A stretch of DNA of 64,000 bases. Origin: Globomyces pollinis-pini. Taxonomy: Eukaryota > Chytridiomycota > Chytridiomycetes > Rhizophydiales > Globomycetaceae. The stretch lies in assembly GCA_025399215.1 (NCBI GenBank), contig MU621140.1, forward strand, positions 19,450 through 83,449. The letters are read 5' to 3'. Positions 1-9,726 of the stretch are shown in pieces. A program made the translations under genes and the position numbers. Position 1 is the stretch's first letter, and every line of letters begins with the position of its first letter. The notes below the pieces were generated by a model, which searched no databases, was not told the DNA's origin, and saw only the letters and a list, made by a program, of their open reading frames with translations.

Positions 1-2050
1 TGATTTCTCATAATGGGAACGACGAATTTGAATTCGAGTTTGAATCCGATTCTGATGAAGACATTGTGATTTCAATGCTTTCAAATACTTTGGTAAGAAA
101 AAACTTGAATTGATTGAATAGAACGCTCCTGTAAAAAAGACCATTCCTGCTCCAGTAAGAACTTCTCCTGCACCGCCAAGAAGTTGGCTGACTGAAAGAT
201 TGCTCAGTGAGGACACTCAGGTGAACTTGAATGGTAGAAGACCTTCAAAAACAGACTTTTCAATGGATCAGACGAGACAGTTTTCACATTTCAATGCCCA
301 AAGAAGTGCAAGTCCTGCTCTGGGCATTTCCACCAAGATTAATCCCAAAGAAACTCCCATTGGTGGCAGTAATCCAATTCCCATTCGATCCCCCCGATTT
401 TCGACAAATAGTTTATTACCTCCTCAAAAAGACTACGGATCCTTACCAAACGATCCGAATCCATTCCCTGCTGTCAATCAAGATAGTTTCCGCCCTGAGG
501 TACCGATTAGGAGTAACAGTATGAGACCCACATATGGAATTCATAATCTGAACCGTTTGCAGGATCATCGACCATCTCTTGGAAACAATCAGCGCCGTCG
601 GCCTTCTTTTTCGAGGCAATACAATAATGTGCGAATTGATCGAAATAATTTTGAACCTCATTCCAATACCTCATCTCCACTTAGAGTATCAACTTCTGTA
701 ACAGATTATTCAAATGATTATGGAAACAGAATATCAGCTAACGCATCAGAATCGGATGGAATTACTAAAACCAGACGCTCATCTAAGTTACATATTTTGT
801 CTGATGATGAAGATGACGATGTAAAATCGGGAATTTCGCAAACAGTATCGACAAACCTTCAAAGTCGTGGTTCTTATCAAGTTAGATTTGATACTCCACA
901 ACCCAGCTCATTGAATGGATCTTTATATTCAAATTTAGATGCAATTGAAGAAGAGCCTAGTAATTCAGATGTTCGACGTTCCCGCACATGGCATGGAAGT
1001 GTTACTAGTCATATAGTTCCTTCCAGAAGTACGTCATTGATTGACATTCCAAACACATTGGATACCTGTGTGTACTCAGCCTACTTATACAAATCAAATC
1101 GATCAGGAAAATTTCAAAGAAGGTTATTCAATTGTTACTAAGAGATTAGGCTTGTTAGATTCGATGGTACTCTCTTTATATGCATGTCATCATCTAAAGA
1201 CACAATCAGAACTAAACAAACCATTTTGGACTTTGATTTGCTGGAGTCACCCCATCCAATGATCAGTAGCACCTTGAGTAGATATATTCGTGACTTTTAT
1301 CCAGCTGGATCTGCGTTAACGTCATTGGCCAACATGCTCATATCAAGTGGTTCAGACCATACACCAGATTTGAAGTCAAACAAATACTTTGTTCCAAAGG
1401 TAATAACTCGGTTCCTAATTATATAGTGGATAGTTTCATCCGACTCTATTATAGAAGTTGAAACTAATGTCAACAAAAATCATCCAGAATCTGCAAGTTC
1501 AAGAACCTTCACCATAGTCACTAAAACTGACCGCTATAAATTTCAAGCCTCAACATCACAAGAAGTTCAGCGTTGGAAATTTTTATTACAATCAAAACTG
1601 AAAATGAAGTCTTTAGTGTCAAACTACTCCGAAAATACTCTACTTGAATCCGATTCAGCACAGGTTTCCTTAAATCAACAGAATAGTTTGTATCAATTTA
1701 TTAGAGTTCAGTTGCAATGGAAAAAGGCACTAATGGCAGTTTTAAGTAAGAATGAACGGGCTAGATTTAATATTACCACAATACAAATTGCCCCCGATGG
1801 TGTTCACATACTGTATGGGACTGTTCGCTTTTACAAAGAAGAAGCACATACAGAAGGTAATACCAATCTAAATAAATTGCATATTTTGGGTGGGGATTCG
1901 GAATTGCCAAAAACCATTACATCACCAGCAAAGAGTCGATTTTCAGTGGACAGATCGAAGCGACGTGGTTCTGGGTCTCATTTTATCGACGACCAGATTG
2001 CCGAGTTGGATAGAGAGATTATTGCAACCAAACCGACCTCATTCTTTTAG
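1..2050 (+). CDS. PH-domain protein, 5' partial
   Basis: Spliced gene cut by the left edge. Exons: 3-92 (open to the edge), 122-1122, 1150-1399, 1427-2050, with introns of 29, 27 and 27 nt. The visible product is about 654 aa. Residues 1-340 are Ser/Asn/Arg/Pro-rich and look disordered, with acidic patches (DSDSDED near the start, SDDEDDD near residue 230). A pleckstrin-homology domain follows at about 343-505: it opens SAYLYKSNRSGKFQRR and ends in the helix EVQRWKFLLQSKL, and the reading passes cleanly across two introns inside the domain. PH domains bind phosphoinositides or proteins, so a membrane-associated scaffold or regulator is likely. The C-terminal ~130 residues are not recognised. 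Family membership beyond PH is unknown. Confidence is high for the gene model and low for specific function. Confidence 0.8.
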
Positions 2051-2181
2051 AAAACTTGAAAGTACGTCTTTCAATTAGAAAACCATTATTGCAATTAATA
2101 ATAAACACAATCATAGAACTGAACAAAGGGTAAAGGGATAGTTAATTCACTACCATTTTTCTCCAGTTTTTTTAACGTGTG

Positions 2182-2709
2182 ATGCTCTTAAGGTCTACAA
2201 GTGCCATAGGAAGTTACTTTGAAAGAGTTGTTCTACATACAGTATCAACTCTAGGGATGAGGATGGAAAAGGTAGGTGGAATGGGGGACAAAGGAGTGGA
2301 TTTGAGAGGATTCCTTGAACTGGGGAGTAACCGATTTCCTATCATCATACAATGCAAACATGAAGCTAGAAAGACATCAACGAAATATATTCGCGAGCTA
2401 GAGGGAACATTGATGTTGGAGCAACCAGATACAATCGGAATACTGGCGACCAGATCTGCTTGGACATCAAATTCACTCACGCTATTTCATCACAGTAATT
2501 TACCATTAATGAATATTATTGTTCAACCTACTGTTGAAGGGAGTGAACAATGGTTCATACAAAATTTGATGCTTAATAGCAAAATACAATCGCTTCACCC
2601 TCAGCTTGGAGTGGGGAAATGCCTTATATCTGGTCAAGTTGGTTTGTTTTATAATGGAAGCGAAATCGATACAACAGTGGCAGATTTTCCAGATAATCCA
2701 ATGTTATAG
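2182..2709 (+). CDS. RRG7: RRG7-like mitochondrial protein with restriction-endonuclease-like fold
   Basis: Intronless, 175 aa from the ATG at 2182; an in-frame GTG lies one codon upstream. The core GGMGDKGVDLRG, then PIIIQCKHE and IRELEG, is the PD-(D/E)xK-type nuclease fold (Mrr-like) seen in yeast Rrg7, a protein required for respiratory growth. The Asp of GVDL and the QCK lysine are the expected catalytic-type residues. The yeast protein is about 240 aa, so this one is short. The Arg-bearing N-terminus (MLLRSTSAIGSY) could be a mitochondrial leader. It lies downstream of the PH-domain gene on the same strand. An alternative is another Mrr-like nuclease; the molecular function of the family is not settled. 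Confidence 0.75.
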   Translation: MLLRSTSAIGSYFERVVLHTVSTLGMRMEKVGGMGDKGVDLRGFLELGSNRFPIIIQCKHEARKTSTKYIRELEGTLMLEQPDTIGILATRSAWTSNSLTLFHHSNLPLMNIIVQPTVEGSEQWFIQNLMLNSKIQSLHPQLGVGKCLISGQVGLFYNGSEIDTTVADFPDNPML

Positions 2710-3228
2710 ATGTAATATACTAATGCAACCATACAACACATGTATTAATCGTTTAGATAAGCAAATACTCTCTATACATTATTATGATTAAATGTATCAC
2801 TATAGTCTGTGTTGTTTGTGGTACAACTTTCCAAATCAATTTGGTTCCTTTTTTCTTTCTCTTTGCTATCATTACTGTAAATTCAGGGTTCGTTCTTGAT
2901 GTTAATTAAAGATGCCAATGGAGAAACATCAACTATTTGATTTGAATTGAGGACAAGGCTAAATCTCTATTTGAATCAAATGCTTGTTGTTTCATCAAAC
3001 AAGGTTACTGAGAGTTGCGTCAAAATTCAATGAATTAATCAAGTATCCAAACTGTGATTGTTTGAAGCAGTTAATTTCCAATGCCCACGTTTATCTTTTA
3101 TATTGATAAGACTAAGCATATTTCAATGAATTTATGGATGAAAATAAGAAGCCAGAGAATAAGTGGAATTATATATGGAGTTTTGTATTGAGTTGTATCA
3201 GATCAGAATCGAATTCAATATTTTCCCA
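2710..3228. other. Intergenic, no gene seen
   Basis: About 520 nt between the RRG7-like gene and the HAD phosphatase, both on the plus strand. It is AT-rich with short poly-T tracts near 2846-2860. I see no exon-like frame on either strand; it presumably holds a terminator and the next promoter. Confidence 0.6.
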
Positions 3229-4091
3229 ATGAATTCAACTGTGACTCATGTTATATTCGATATGGATGGGTAAGCTGTATCGATTGATTAAAAAACCAGA
3301 CTATTGATTGTAACGATCTGCAAATAATTAAAATTTAGGATACCGAATCTGTTTATACAATTGTCACCACTAGAATTTTAAAGCGTTTTTCAAAAGAATT
3401 CAATTGGAATGTTAAAGTTAATTTAATGGGGAAAAACGAACGAGAGGTACTGAATGTGCTACGAATTCATTGATGTCTTTTAGGCTACAGAATGTTTAAT
3501 TCAAATGATGGACATTCCATTAACTGTTGATGAATACCTAAAAATAGAGAGTATTGAACTGGTATCACAACATAATCATTCATGGCCAGGAGAAATTGTT
3601 TCTAGCGTGTAAACCATTACCAGGAGTGTATAAATTAGTATCCCATTTGAAGAAACACGAAATTCCAATTGCTGTTGCTACGTGAATAGTTTAAACATTA
3701 ACAGTTTTGTAGTTCATCAACCAAGAGAGCGTTTGACTTGAAAACAACGAACAATTCGGAATTATTTGAAATGTTTGATGGGAAGGTAATTTGTGGAGAT
3801 CATCCTTCCATAAAACGAGGAAAACCTTCACCAGATATATTTCTTGAAGCTGCCAAACTGATAGGAAATCATCAACCAGAAAACTGTTTGGTGTTTGAAG
3901 ATTCTCGATCAGGAGTAGAAGCGGGATTGAACGCCAAAATGCAAGTGATTTGGGTCCCAGATAGTAGATTGCCTCTAGATGATCATATGAAAACTCAATG
4001 CAGTAAAGTTCTAAAAACATTAGAAGACTTTAATCCTATATTATATGGACTACCACCTTTTGATGATTTGGATCATGATGACTCTTACTAG
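3229..4091 (+). CDS. HAD-family phosphatase (pseudouridine-5'-phosphatase / GS1-like)
   Basis: Exons 3229-3269, 3300-3309, 3339-3446, 3484-3561, 3590-3681, 3713-4091; introns 30, 29, 37, 28 and 31 nt; 235 aa. HAD motif I reads DMDGLLIDTES only if a 10-nt micro-exon (3300-3309) is included between two ~30-nt introns. Motif II is ATSS at the exon 5/6 junction, motif III is GKPSPDIF and motif IV is VFEDSRSG. Closest match by eye is the HDHD1/GS1 group, which dephosphorylates pseudouridine-5'-monophosphate; related sugar-phosphate phosphatases cannot be excluded. The acidic C-terminus ends DDLDHDDSY. Confidence in the family is high, in the substrate moderate. Confidence 0.88.
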
Positions 4092-4582
4092 AAACATTTA
4101 GTAATGTATCATTAATAGATTTAACAATTGTTTAACCCTCTCATTTCTTTCTGAACGATGTATTATTACTTAAGTACTTTTATAAACTCACTTTTTCTTT
4201 ATACAATCATCTGACTTGAGTAGTAAATCAAAATTGATTCTCAGAACTAGAATAAATAAATCAATAAATGAAATGGTTTATATCAAAAACATATCTAATG
4301 ACCACGTCATATTGTACAAAATCTGATGTGTTAACCACAAAATAACAAACCAAAGTCAGATTTTTCAGTCCGTTATAATCACAACTGCAGCTTATCAAGT
4401 ACCGGAATATGGTATCTAAAAAAGTTAATAAATCCTATGTTAGAAATTTCAAATCAAGAACTTAAACCAATTGGGACATGTTGAAATGGGGAAAATCAAG
4501 CAATGAATGATTCAGCGTCTTTGTGATGCAAAGTAAGTGCGAATGTCTCGGGCAGCATTTGTAGAAGCAAGGCGGTTCAATT
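4092..4582. other. Intergenic between convergent genes
   Basis: About 490 nt separating the 3' ends of the HAD phosphatase (+) and the unknown gene (-). It is AT-rich and I see no coding frame or structured element. Confidence 0.6.
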
Positions 4583-5774
4583 TCACACTAACCGAGGCTT
4601 TGAGAACTTTCTTTGATTTCTTGAAAATGAATTGGTAAATATGGTTACATTATTAAGCATCTCCCTCATCTGCATTTTCCTCTTTGTTTGATTTCCTTGC
4701 GTTATATACACTACCATAGCTTGTAATTGTGTGCATTTAGTCATGGTAGGAATTATCCATGTTTTGGAAACTGTATCTTCTGTATTAGCAATTCGACCTT
4801 CCTTACCAGTTTTCACTTTGACGTGCTTTGCCACTACTTGGCGATTTCTTTTTGAAGAGTAATCATAAGTGGTGTTGAAGTACATACTAATAGCTTTTGA
4901 TGCACTATTGAAAGCCATCCTCTTTTGTTTTCTTTTGGAAGAGCCGTCGGGTACTGTTTGCTTGACTGAATTCAAACAGGTCGATGAACTGGGTAACTCC
5001 ATGATACCCACAGGACTAAAATTATCGTACTTGACATTCTCTTTCATAGGTAAGTCTATTTTGTGCAAATGGTGAACTCTCTGAATTCCAGAAATATTTA
5101 ACTGAACAAATCGTTCACAAAGCTCATCAACAGTGATATTAGTTTCTAATCGTTTAAATACAGGTTGTGGAGATATAATTGGTGACACGACAGAAGATTT
5201 AGATTTAATTTCCGATGAAAGTTCTCCATTTACTTCCAACAATCGAAGATTGGGATAGAAGTTTTTGTAAGTTGCTCTGGGGCGAGTTGTCTTTGGAGAA
5301 ATGGTTGGTGTGCGTAATGTATGAGGGATCTTCCAAATATCCCCAAAACTTGTTTGAATAAAACCATTGCTTGGCGGATTTATAACTGGTTCAGAATGCG
5401 GATGGAACGCGAACATCAATTTATTGGTCCCTAAAGAATGAAAGAATCACTTAAATACCTTCAGTTAAAGTAGTAAAAAACTGAACAGCTTGAATTAAAC
5501 TAATACTAGGGTTTACAATATCTTGATTGAATCGACTGTATCTTAAAACGATCTCAAAGAGAGTTTGATACTGATAACTTTGGTTCATCAATAGTGCAGC
5601 TTGTTGAATTGTCATAAAACTTCCCGGATTTCTACACGCTTCAAGTGCAGCGTTTGTGTTCAAAAACCACTGTTGAAACTGAGTCTTTGCCTTTTCATAA
5701 TATTGACGGTATTTTAGATACTTGAATGTTTGAGAATCCACTATTTCTCGTAGTTGTCGACGTTTGATTACCAT
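4583..5774 (-). CDS. Unrecognised protein, 387 aa
   Basis: Two exons on the minus strand: 5459-5774 and 4583-5430, joined across a 28-nt intron that keeps the frame (TEG to TNK). The N-terminal ~100 residues are predicted helical and basic (KRRQLREIVDSQTFKYLKYRQYYEK...), with a Gln/Asn-rich helix LMNQSYQYQTLFEIVLRY. The rest is Ser/Thr/Lys-rich and probably disordered, with basic clusters (SSKRKQKR and TKRKMQMREM) that could be nuclear localisation signals. I do not recognise a family. ATG at 5774 is the first in frame. Confidence 0.6.
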
Positions 5775-6393
5775 TTGTTTTGTTGTTGATTTGCACTAGT
5801 TTTTATACATTGTCGGAGTTTCACCAGCAAAAGTGGAAGATTAAACAAGCATTGAACAATAACGATCTGTGAACTTTAGTGATTTCACATGTATTGACCA
5901 ATTTATCTGGTACATATTGGATGTATTAATTGGTATTTTCAATTCCAAGACAATTTATTTATTATACCATTTTTATCTCAATTATGTTCAACTCATTTGA
6001 AATGAGTATCGACTGATATAATCTTTAGTCTTTTTAAAGTAGTGATTTAAGCACCAAGATTGAAAGAGGAAATCTTTCATCAAAAGCCCAAGAATATTCA
6101 GTCAAATACCATCATTTTCGATTGTTTACAATGATGAATTCGATACATGTTTTGAATCATGATGGCTTTGCGGCGTATATTGGAAATCGCGTCCACATTC
6201 ATTGTGAGGATGGTAAAACAATGGACCAAAAAATTAATCAAGAGTGCTTGGACATCATCATGTATTATATTGCTTACATACGTTAATTCAACTACAGATG
6301 AGGTAGATTGGGTCTCGGTTTGACGAAGCCATCATTTAGAGCCAAGGAAGCCCACTAGTATTTAAAGAACGACACACTTTGTTTTAACTCAAC
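5775..6393. other. Divergent intergenic region
   Basis: About 620 nt between the divergent unknown gene and the secreted-protein gene. It contains a 51-codon frame at 6131-6286 (MMNSIHVLNHDGFAAYIG...) that I cannot support as a gene. A TATA-like box lies at 6359-6367, about 30 nt before the secreted-protein ATG. Confidence 0.5.
6359..6367 (+). promoter_or_regulatory. TATA-like box of secreted-protein gene
   Basis: TATTTAAAG lies 27-35 nt upstream of the ATG at 6394. If transcription starts just after it, the 5' leader is very short. Inference from sequence only. Confidence 0.4.
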
Positions 6394-6807
6394 ATGAAAT
6401 TAAGTGCCCTTTTTTTGATTCCGTTGGTTTTCTCTATGGAACTCCCTGTGTGCGATGTTGTAGCTGAACAAGCTGCCGTTAAAGCTAATAATTCTGGCGC
6501 TTTCCTCAAGAGCGTTGCTGGTTGCCAGAGTTTTCTATTCACAAATGATTTAAAAGAAGTCTGTTATGGAGTTGGTGCATTGAAAGCTTATATTGCAAAT
6601 GATTTGCAAGCGTTTAAAAATTCCACCATTGGATGTAAAGACTGTGATCCTTGTCCATTCAAATCCAGACCATTCTTTGGGTATGCGGCCCCACTTGGAC
6701 TTGTATGTAAAGTAGCACTGGCAGAGCAGGCCATAAGAAACAAAGATCCAGTTTCGTTCAGTAAATTCATGGCAGGCTGTGGAGATAGATTACCGTTTTC
6801 ACTCTAA
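6394..6807 (+). CDS. Small secreted protein with three Cys-pair repeats
   Basis: Intronless, 137 aa, with a typical signal peptide (MKLSALFLIPLVFS). The mature part holds three diverged copies of one ~30-residue unit, roughly [VC]...A...A...N....F.KS..GC. The bounding cysteines are C20-C44, C57-C81 and C105-C129, each pair separated by exactly 24 positions. Two extra cysteines (C84, C87) sit in a CKDCDPCPF linker after repeat 2. Repeats 1 and 3 are most alike (AEQAAVKANNSGAF and AEQAIRNKDPVSF). Family not recognised; an extracellular or cell-wall role is inferred from the signal peptide and cysteines. The lack of introns is unusual for this window. Confidence 0.75.
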   Translation: MKLSALFLIPLVFSMELPVCDVVAEQAAVKANNSGAFLKSVAGCQSFLFTNDLKEVCYGVGALKAYIANDLQAFKNSTIGCKDCDPCPFKSRPFFGYAAPLGLVCKVALAEQAIRNKDPVSFSKFMAGCGDRLPFSL

Positions 6808-7038
6808 GTTTCTCTTTAATAAAATATTGTATGTTATCGTATTATTTTCATTTTCATTTAATTGTATTGTATTTACAAACAAAAACATAAGGATTTTTAA
6901 CGAGAGACGAGGGATTTTTAATGATAGACACGGAACCCAGGTCTTTGTAAGATTCTATACTCAAAAGAGATTACGAATGGTATTGAAATTCAATATGCAG
7001 AGTGGTAACTTTCTTACGTCAGCATAAATTGCTGATGG

Positions 7039-7064
7039 ATCTTGATGAAAATTTTCATCAAGAT
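7039..7064. repeat. 26-bp perfect palindrome in the SER3 leader
   Basis: ATCTTGATGAAAA followed directly by its exact reverse complement. It ends 15 nt before the preferred SER3 ATG (7080). If the upstream in-frame ATG at 7035 were used it would encode DLDENFHQD. As RNA it could fold into a hairpin; as DNA it could bind a dimeric regulator. Confidence 0.8.
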
Positions 7065-7079
7065 AAAAATCAAATCAGA

Positions 7080-8570
7080 ATGAGTACCTTATCAAAAATG
7101 ACAAAATCAAAACCTGATTTCAAACCAATTAATCCAAAGATTAAGAATTTAAAGCCATTCAAAACTGGCGATATTAAGATTCTATTATTGGAAGGTCTGA
7201 ATGCTACAGGCGTTAATATCTTAAAAAATGCTGGTTATCAAGTAATATACTTGATTGCTTATTGATTATTAGGTTGAATGCCATGCTAAAGCTTTGGATA
7301 TTGAGATCTTAAAAGAAAAAATCAAGGATGTTCATGCTATTGGAATAAGGTAAACCTACAAATAATTAACAATAAGATCTAAAACTAAATTAACAAAAGA
7401 AGTGTTGGAAGTTGCTGAAAAGTTAATGGTCGTTGGATGTTTCTGTATTGGTACCAATCAAGTGGACTTGAATTTCGCCGCTGAAAAGGGAATTTCAGTG
7501 TTCAATTCTCCATTCAGTAACAGTAGAAGTGTTGCCGAAATGGTTATTGCTCAGATTATTGGACTCTCTAGACAGATTGGAGATAAAAACACAGATTTAC
7601 ATAAAGGAATTTGGAATAATTATGCTAAAGATTGCCATGAAATTCGTGGGAAATCATTGGGTAAGTAGTTTTATACCTTCTGTATTGATAGTGCTTTATT
7701 ATTTGATAATGACAAATGACTGACTTTATAGGTATTATCGGATATGGTCATATTGGATCCCAATTATCGGTTATTGCAGATTCAATGGGAATGCAAGTTT
7801 ACTTTTATGACACCCTTCAAACTATGCCTCTTGGTTCTGCAAAGTCGTTGAGTACATTGGAAGAGTTACTCAGTATTTGTAATTTTATTTCTTTGCATGT
7901 GCCAGAAACACCAGAAACTAAAAACATGATTGGACAAAAGCAATTTGCATTGATGAAGAAGGGAACTTATTTTATCAATGCTTCACGAGGAACAGTCGTG
8001 GACATTCCAGCATTAAAGGATGCGTTAAAAAGTGGTCATTTGGCTGGAGCATGTGTGGATGTCTTCCCATCCGAACCAAAAGGAAATGGACCTGGGTTTG
8101 TAACAGACTTAATTGGTTGTCCAAACACAATCTTGACACCACATATTGGTAAACATGTTTTTATTCCTTACTTTTCAAAGGTGGATCTACTGAAGAAGCA
8201 CAATCTTCTATTGGTATTGAAGTTGGTAATGCATTGGTCAAGTATATCAATAATGGTTCCACCCTTGGTTCCGTCAACTTTCCTGAAGTTGATATCCGAG
8301 CACCATCTGAAGACTCTCATATTATTCGAATTATCAACATTCATCAAAATGTCCCTGGTACGAGTCCAATAATTAATTTTTATAGGTGTATTGCGACAAA
8401 TCAATAAGATTTTATCAGATTATAATATTGAAAAGCAAACTTGTGATTCTAAAGACGCAGTTGGTTACTTTATGGCAAATGTTGGTGTAGAAAATGAACA
8501 GGATATGGAAGCTATAAATTTAGCATTACAATCAATTCCAGAAAACATCTTTACGCGTGTGTTATACTAA
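7080..8570 (+). CDS. SER3: D-3-phosphoglycerate dehydrogenase
   Basis: Exons 7080-7241, 7273-7349, 7377-7660, 7732-8148, 8181-8357, 8386-8570; introns 31, 27, 71, 32 and 28 nt; 433 aa. The enzyme oxidises 3-phosphoglycerate with NAD, the first step of serine synthesis. Visible marks: substrate-domain GCFCIGTNQVDL, Rossmann motif GIIGYGHIGSQ, catalytic Arg in NASRGTVVD, catalytic His in TPHIGGSTEEAQ, and a C-terminal ACT-type domain (residues from about 365) ending SIPENIFTRVLY like yeast Ser3/Ser33. The start at 7080 (MSTLSKMTKSK) is preferred by length and family; an in-frame ATG at 7035 would add 15 residues encoded by the palindrome region. Confidence 0.95.
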
Positions 8571-8725
8571 TAATATACCTTCAATTTCTTATTCCATTCA
8601 TAACTGAAATATTCATTTTGCAGATTTTATTAACATTAAATGAATCTACTGAGCAAAAGATTTTAAATTTTGAATGTATGAATCATTAAAACTAGTCAAG
8701 AGAACAGATTGAAAATCCAATAAAT

Positions 8726-9506
8726 TTACTTCAATTGAAACTGGGGAATCCAATGGTGTTTGTTTTTTGTGATTTGATCTATCAATAAAGAACTCATCAT
8801 CATCGATTTTCTTATTGTAAGATAATACTGTGAATGATTTTGGGCCAATTCAACCATTTGACTTGGTTTTTCCAATCTGATCTAAACAAATCCTAGATTA
8901 CCTTTTAAACTCCAAATCAATTTCATTATAATACAATATAAGATGATATGTTATTCTAAAAGTTAGGTTTGGATTGTGTACGTGTCCATCTGCACAGAGA
9001 TTGTTTTCTTTAACAATCCATTCTTCTTTACCATATAAGTTCCCTAAGATGAAAATATGAATTGATCACTTTGCTGGTAATGGTAGCAGATTGACCACTG
9101 GCATGTAATGTATCCTTAAACTCTTTGGATTTATGATGAGCAGAAGGTGACAATTTAGCATCAATTTCTTTATATAATAAGAAATTTCCAAGAATCCTTG
9201 AAGGACCCCATTGTCGACCGTCAGTCCTACCATCAAGTTGCTTGCGCATCTTACCATCTCTGAATACCCGATGAATCATTAAAAATGTAACAATAACCAG
9301 ATTGAATCCGTTCCTATTGATTAATTGAATTGCTTACTCGTTCTTGTCTATTTAATCGTCGCTTACAGATATTGATGATGCCTAATCTGGCTGCTTCAAT
9401 AAGCAATACCGCATCATTTGGAGTTTCAACATATCCTAAATTTTAAGGTTTCACAACGTGTACCAAGGAATGATGGATTCACTAGCTCAATTGGATCTAA
9501 TCCCAT
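8726..9506 (-). CDS. WOPR (Gti1/Pac2) transcription regulator
   Basis: Seven exons on the minus strand: 9464-9506, 9338-9435, 9255-9313, 9070-9226, 8982-9043, 8902-8955, 8726-8876; introns 28, 24, 28, 26, 26 and 25 nt; 207 aa. Almost the whole protein is a WOPR DNA-binding domain. The first half shows GYVETPNDAVLLIEAARLGI, RRLNRQERERIQSG and RWTDGRQWGPSRILGNFLLY. The second half shows NGLLKKTISV, YHLILYYNEID and LEKPSQM. The family controls morphology and nutrient switches in fungi (Wor1, Mit1, Gti1). Each intron is fixed by family continuity. The long disordered tail common in other WOPR proteins is missing. It diverges from SF3B2 across 220 nt. Confidence 0.9.
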
Positions 9507-9726
9507 AATTTATAAAGTTTTAAATTAGGTTTATAATAATATCCAAATAAAACAAAGTTCCTAAAACTCACACCGTCATGATCGCGAACGTAAACTTCAT
9601 TAAACCCACACGATATCGAATTCTATCTCACAATACTTTCAAAGGTACTTGTGATTCATTTCAATTAGAATCTGTTCACTTTTTACATTTTTTTTACATT
9701 TTCAAGGAGGAATTGATACTGATCCA

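Noticed and set aside
6131..6286. 51-codon frame MMNSIHVLNHDG...
   Set aside because: No recognisable domain, no clear promoter and no splice partners; left as part of the intergenic region.
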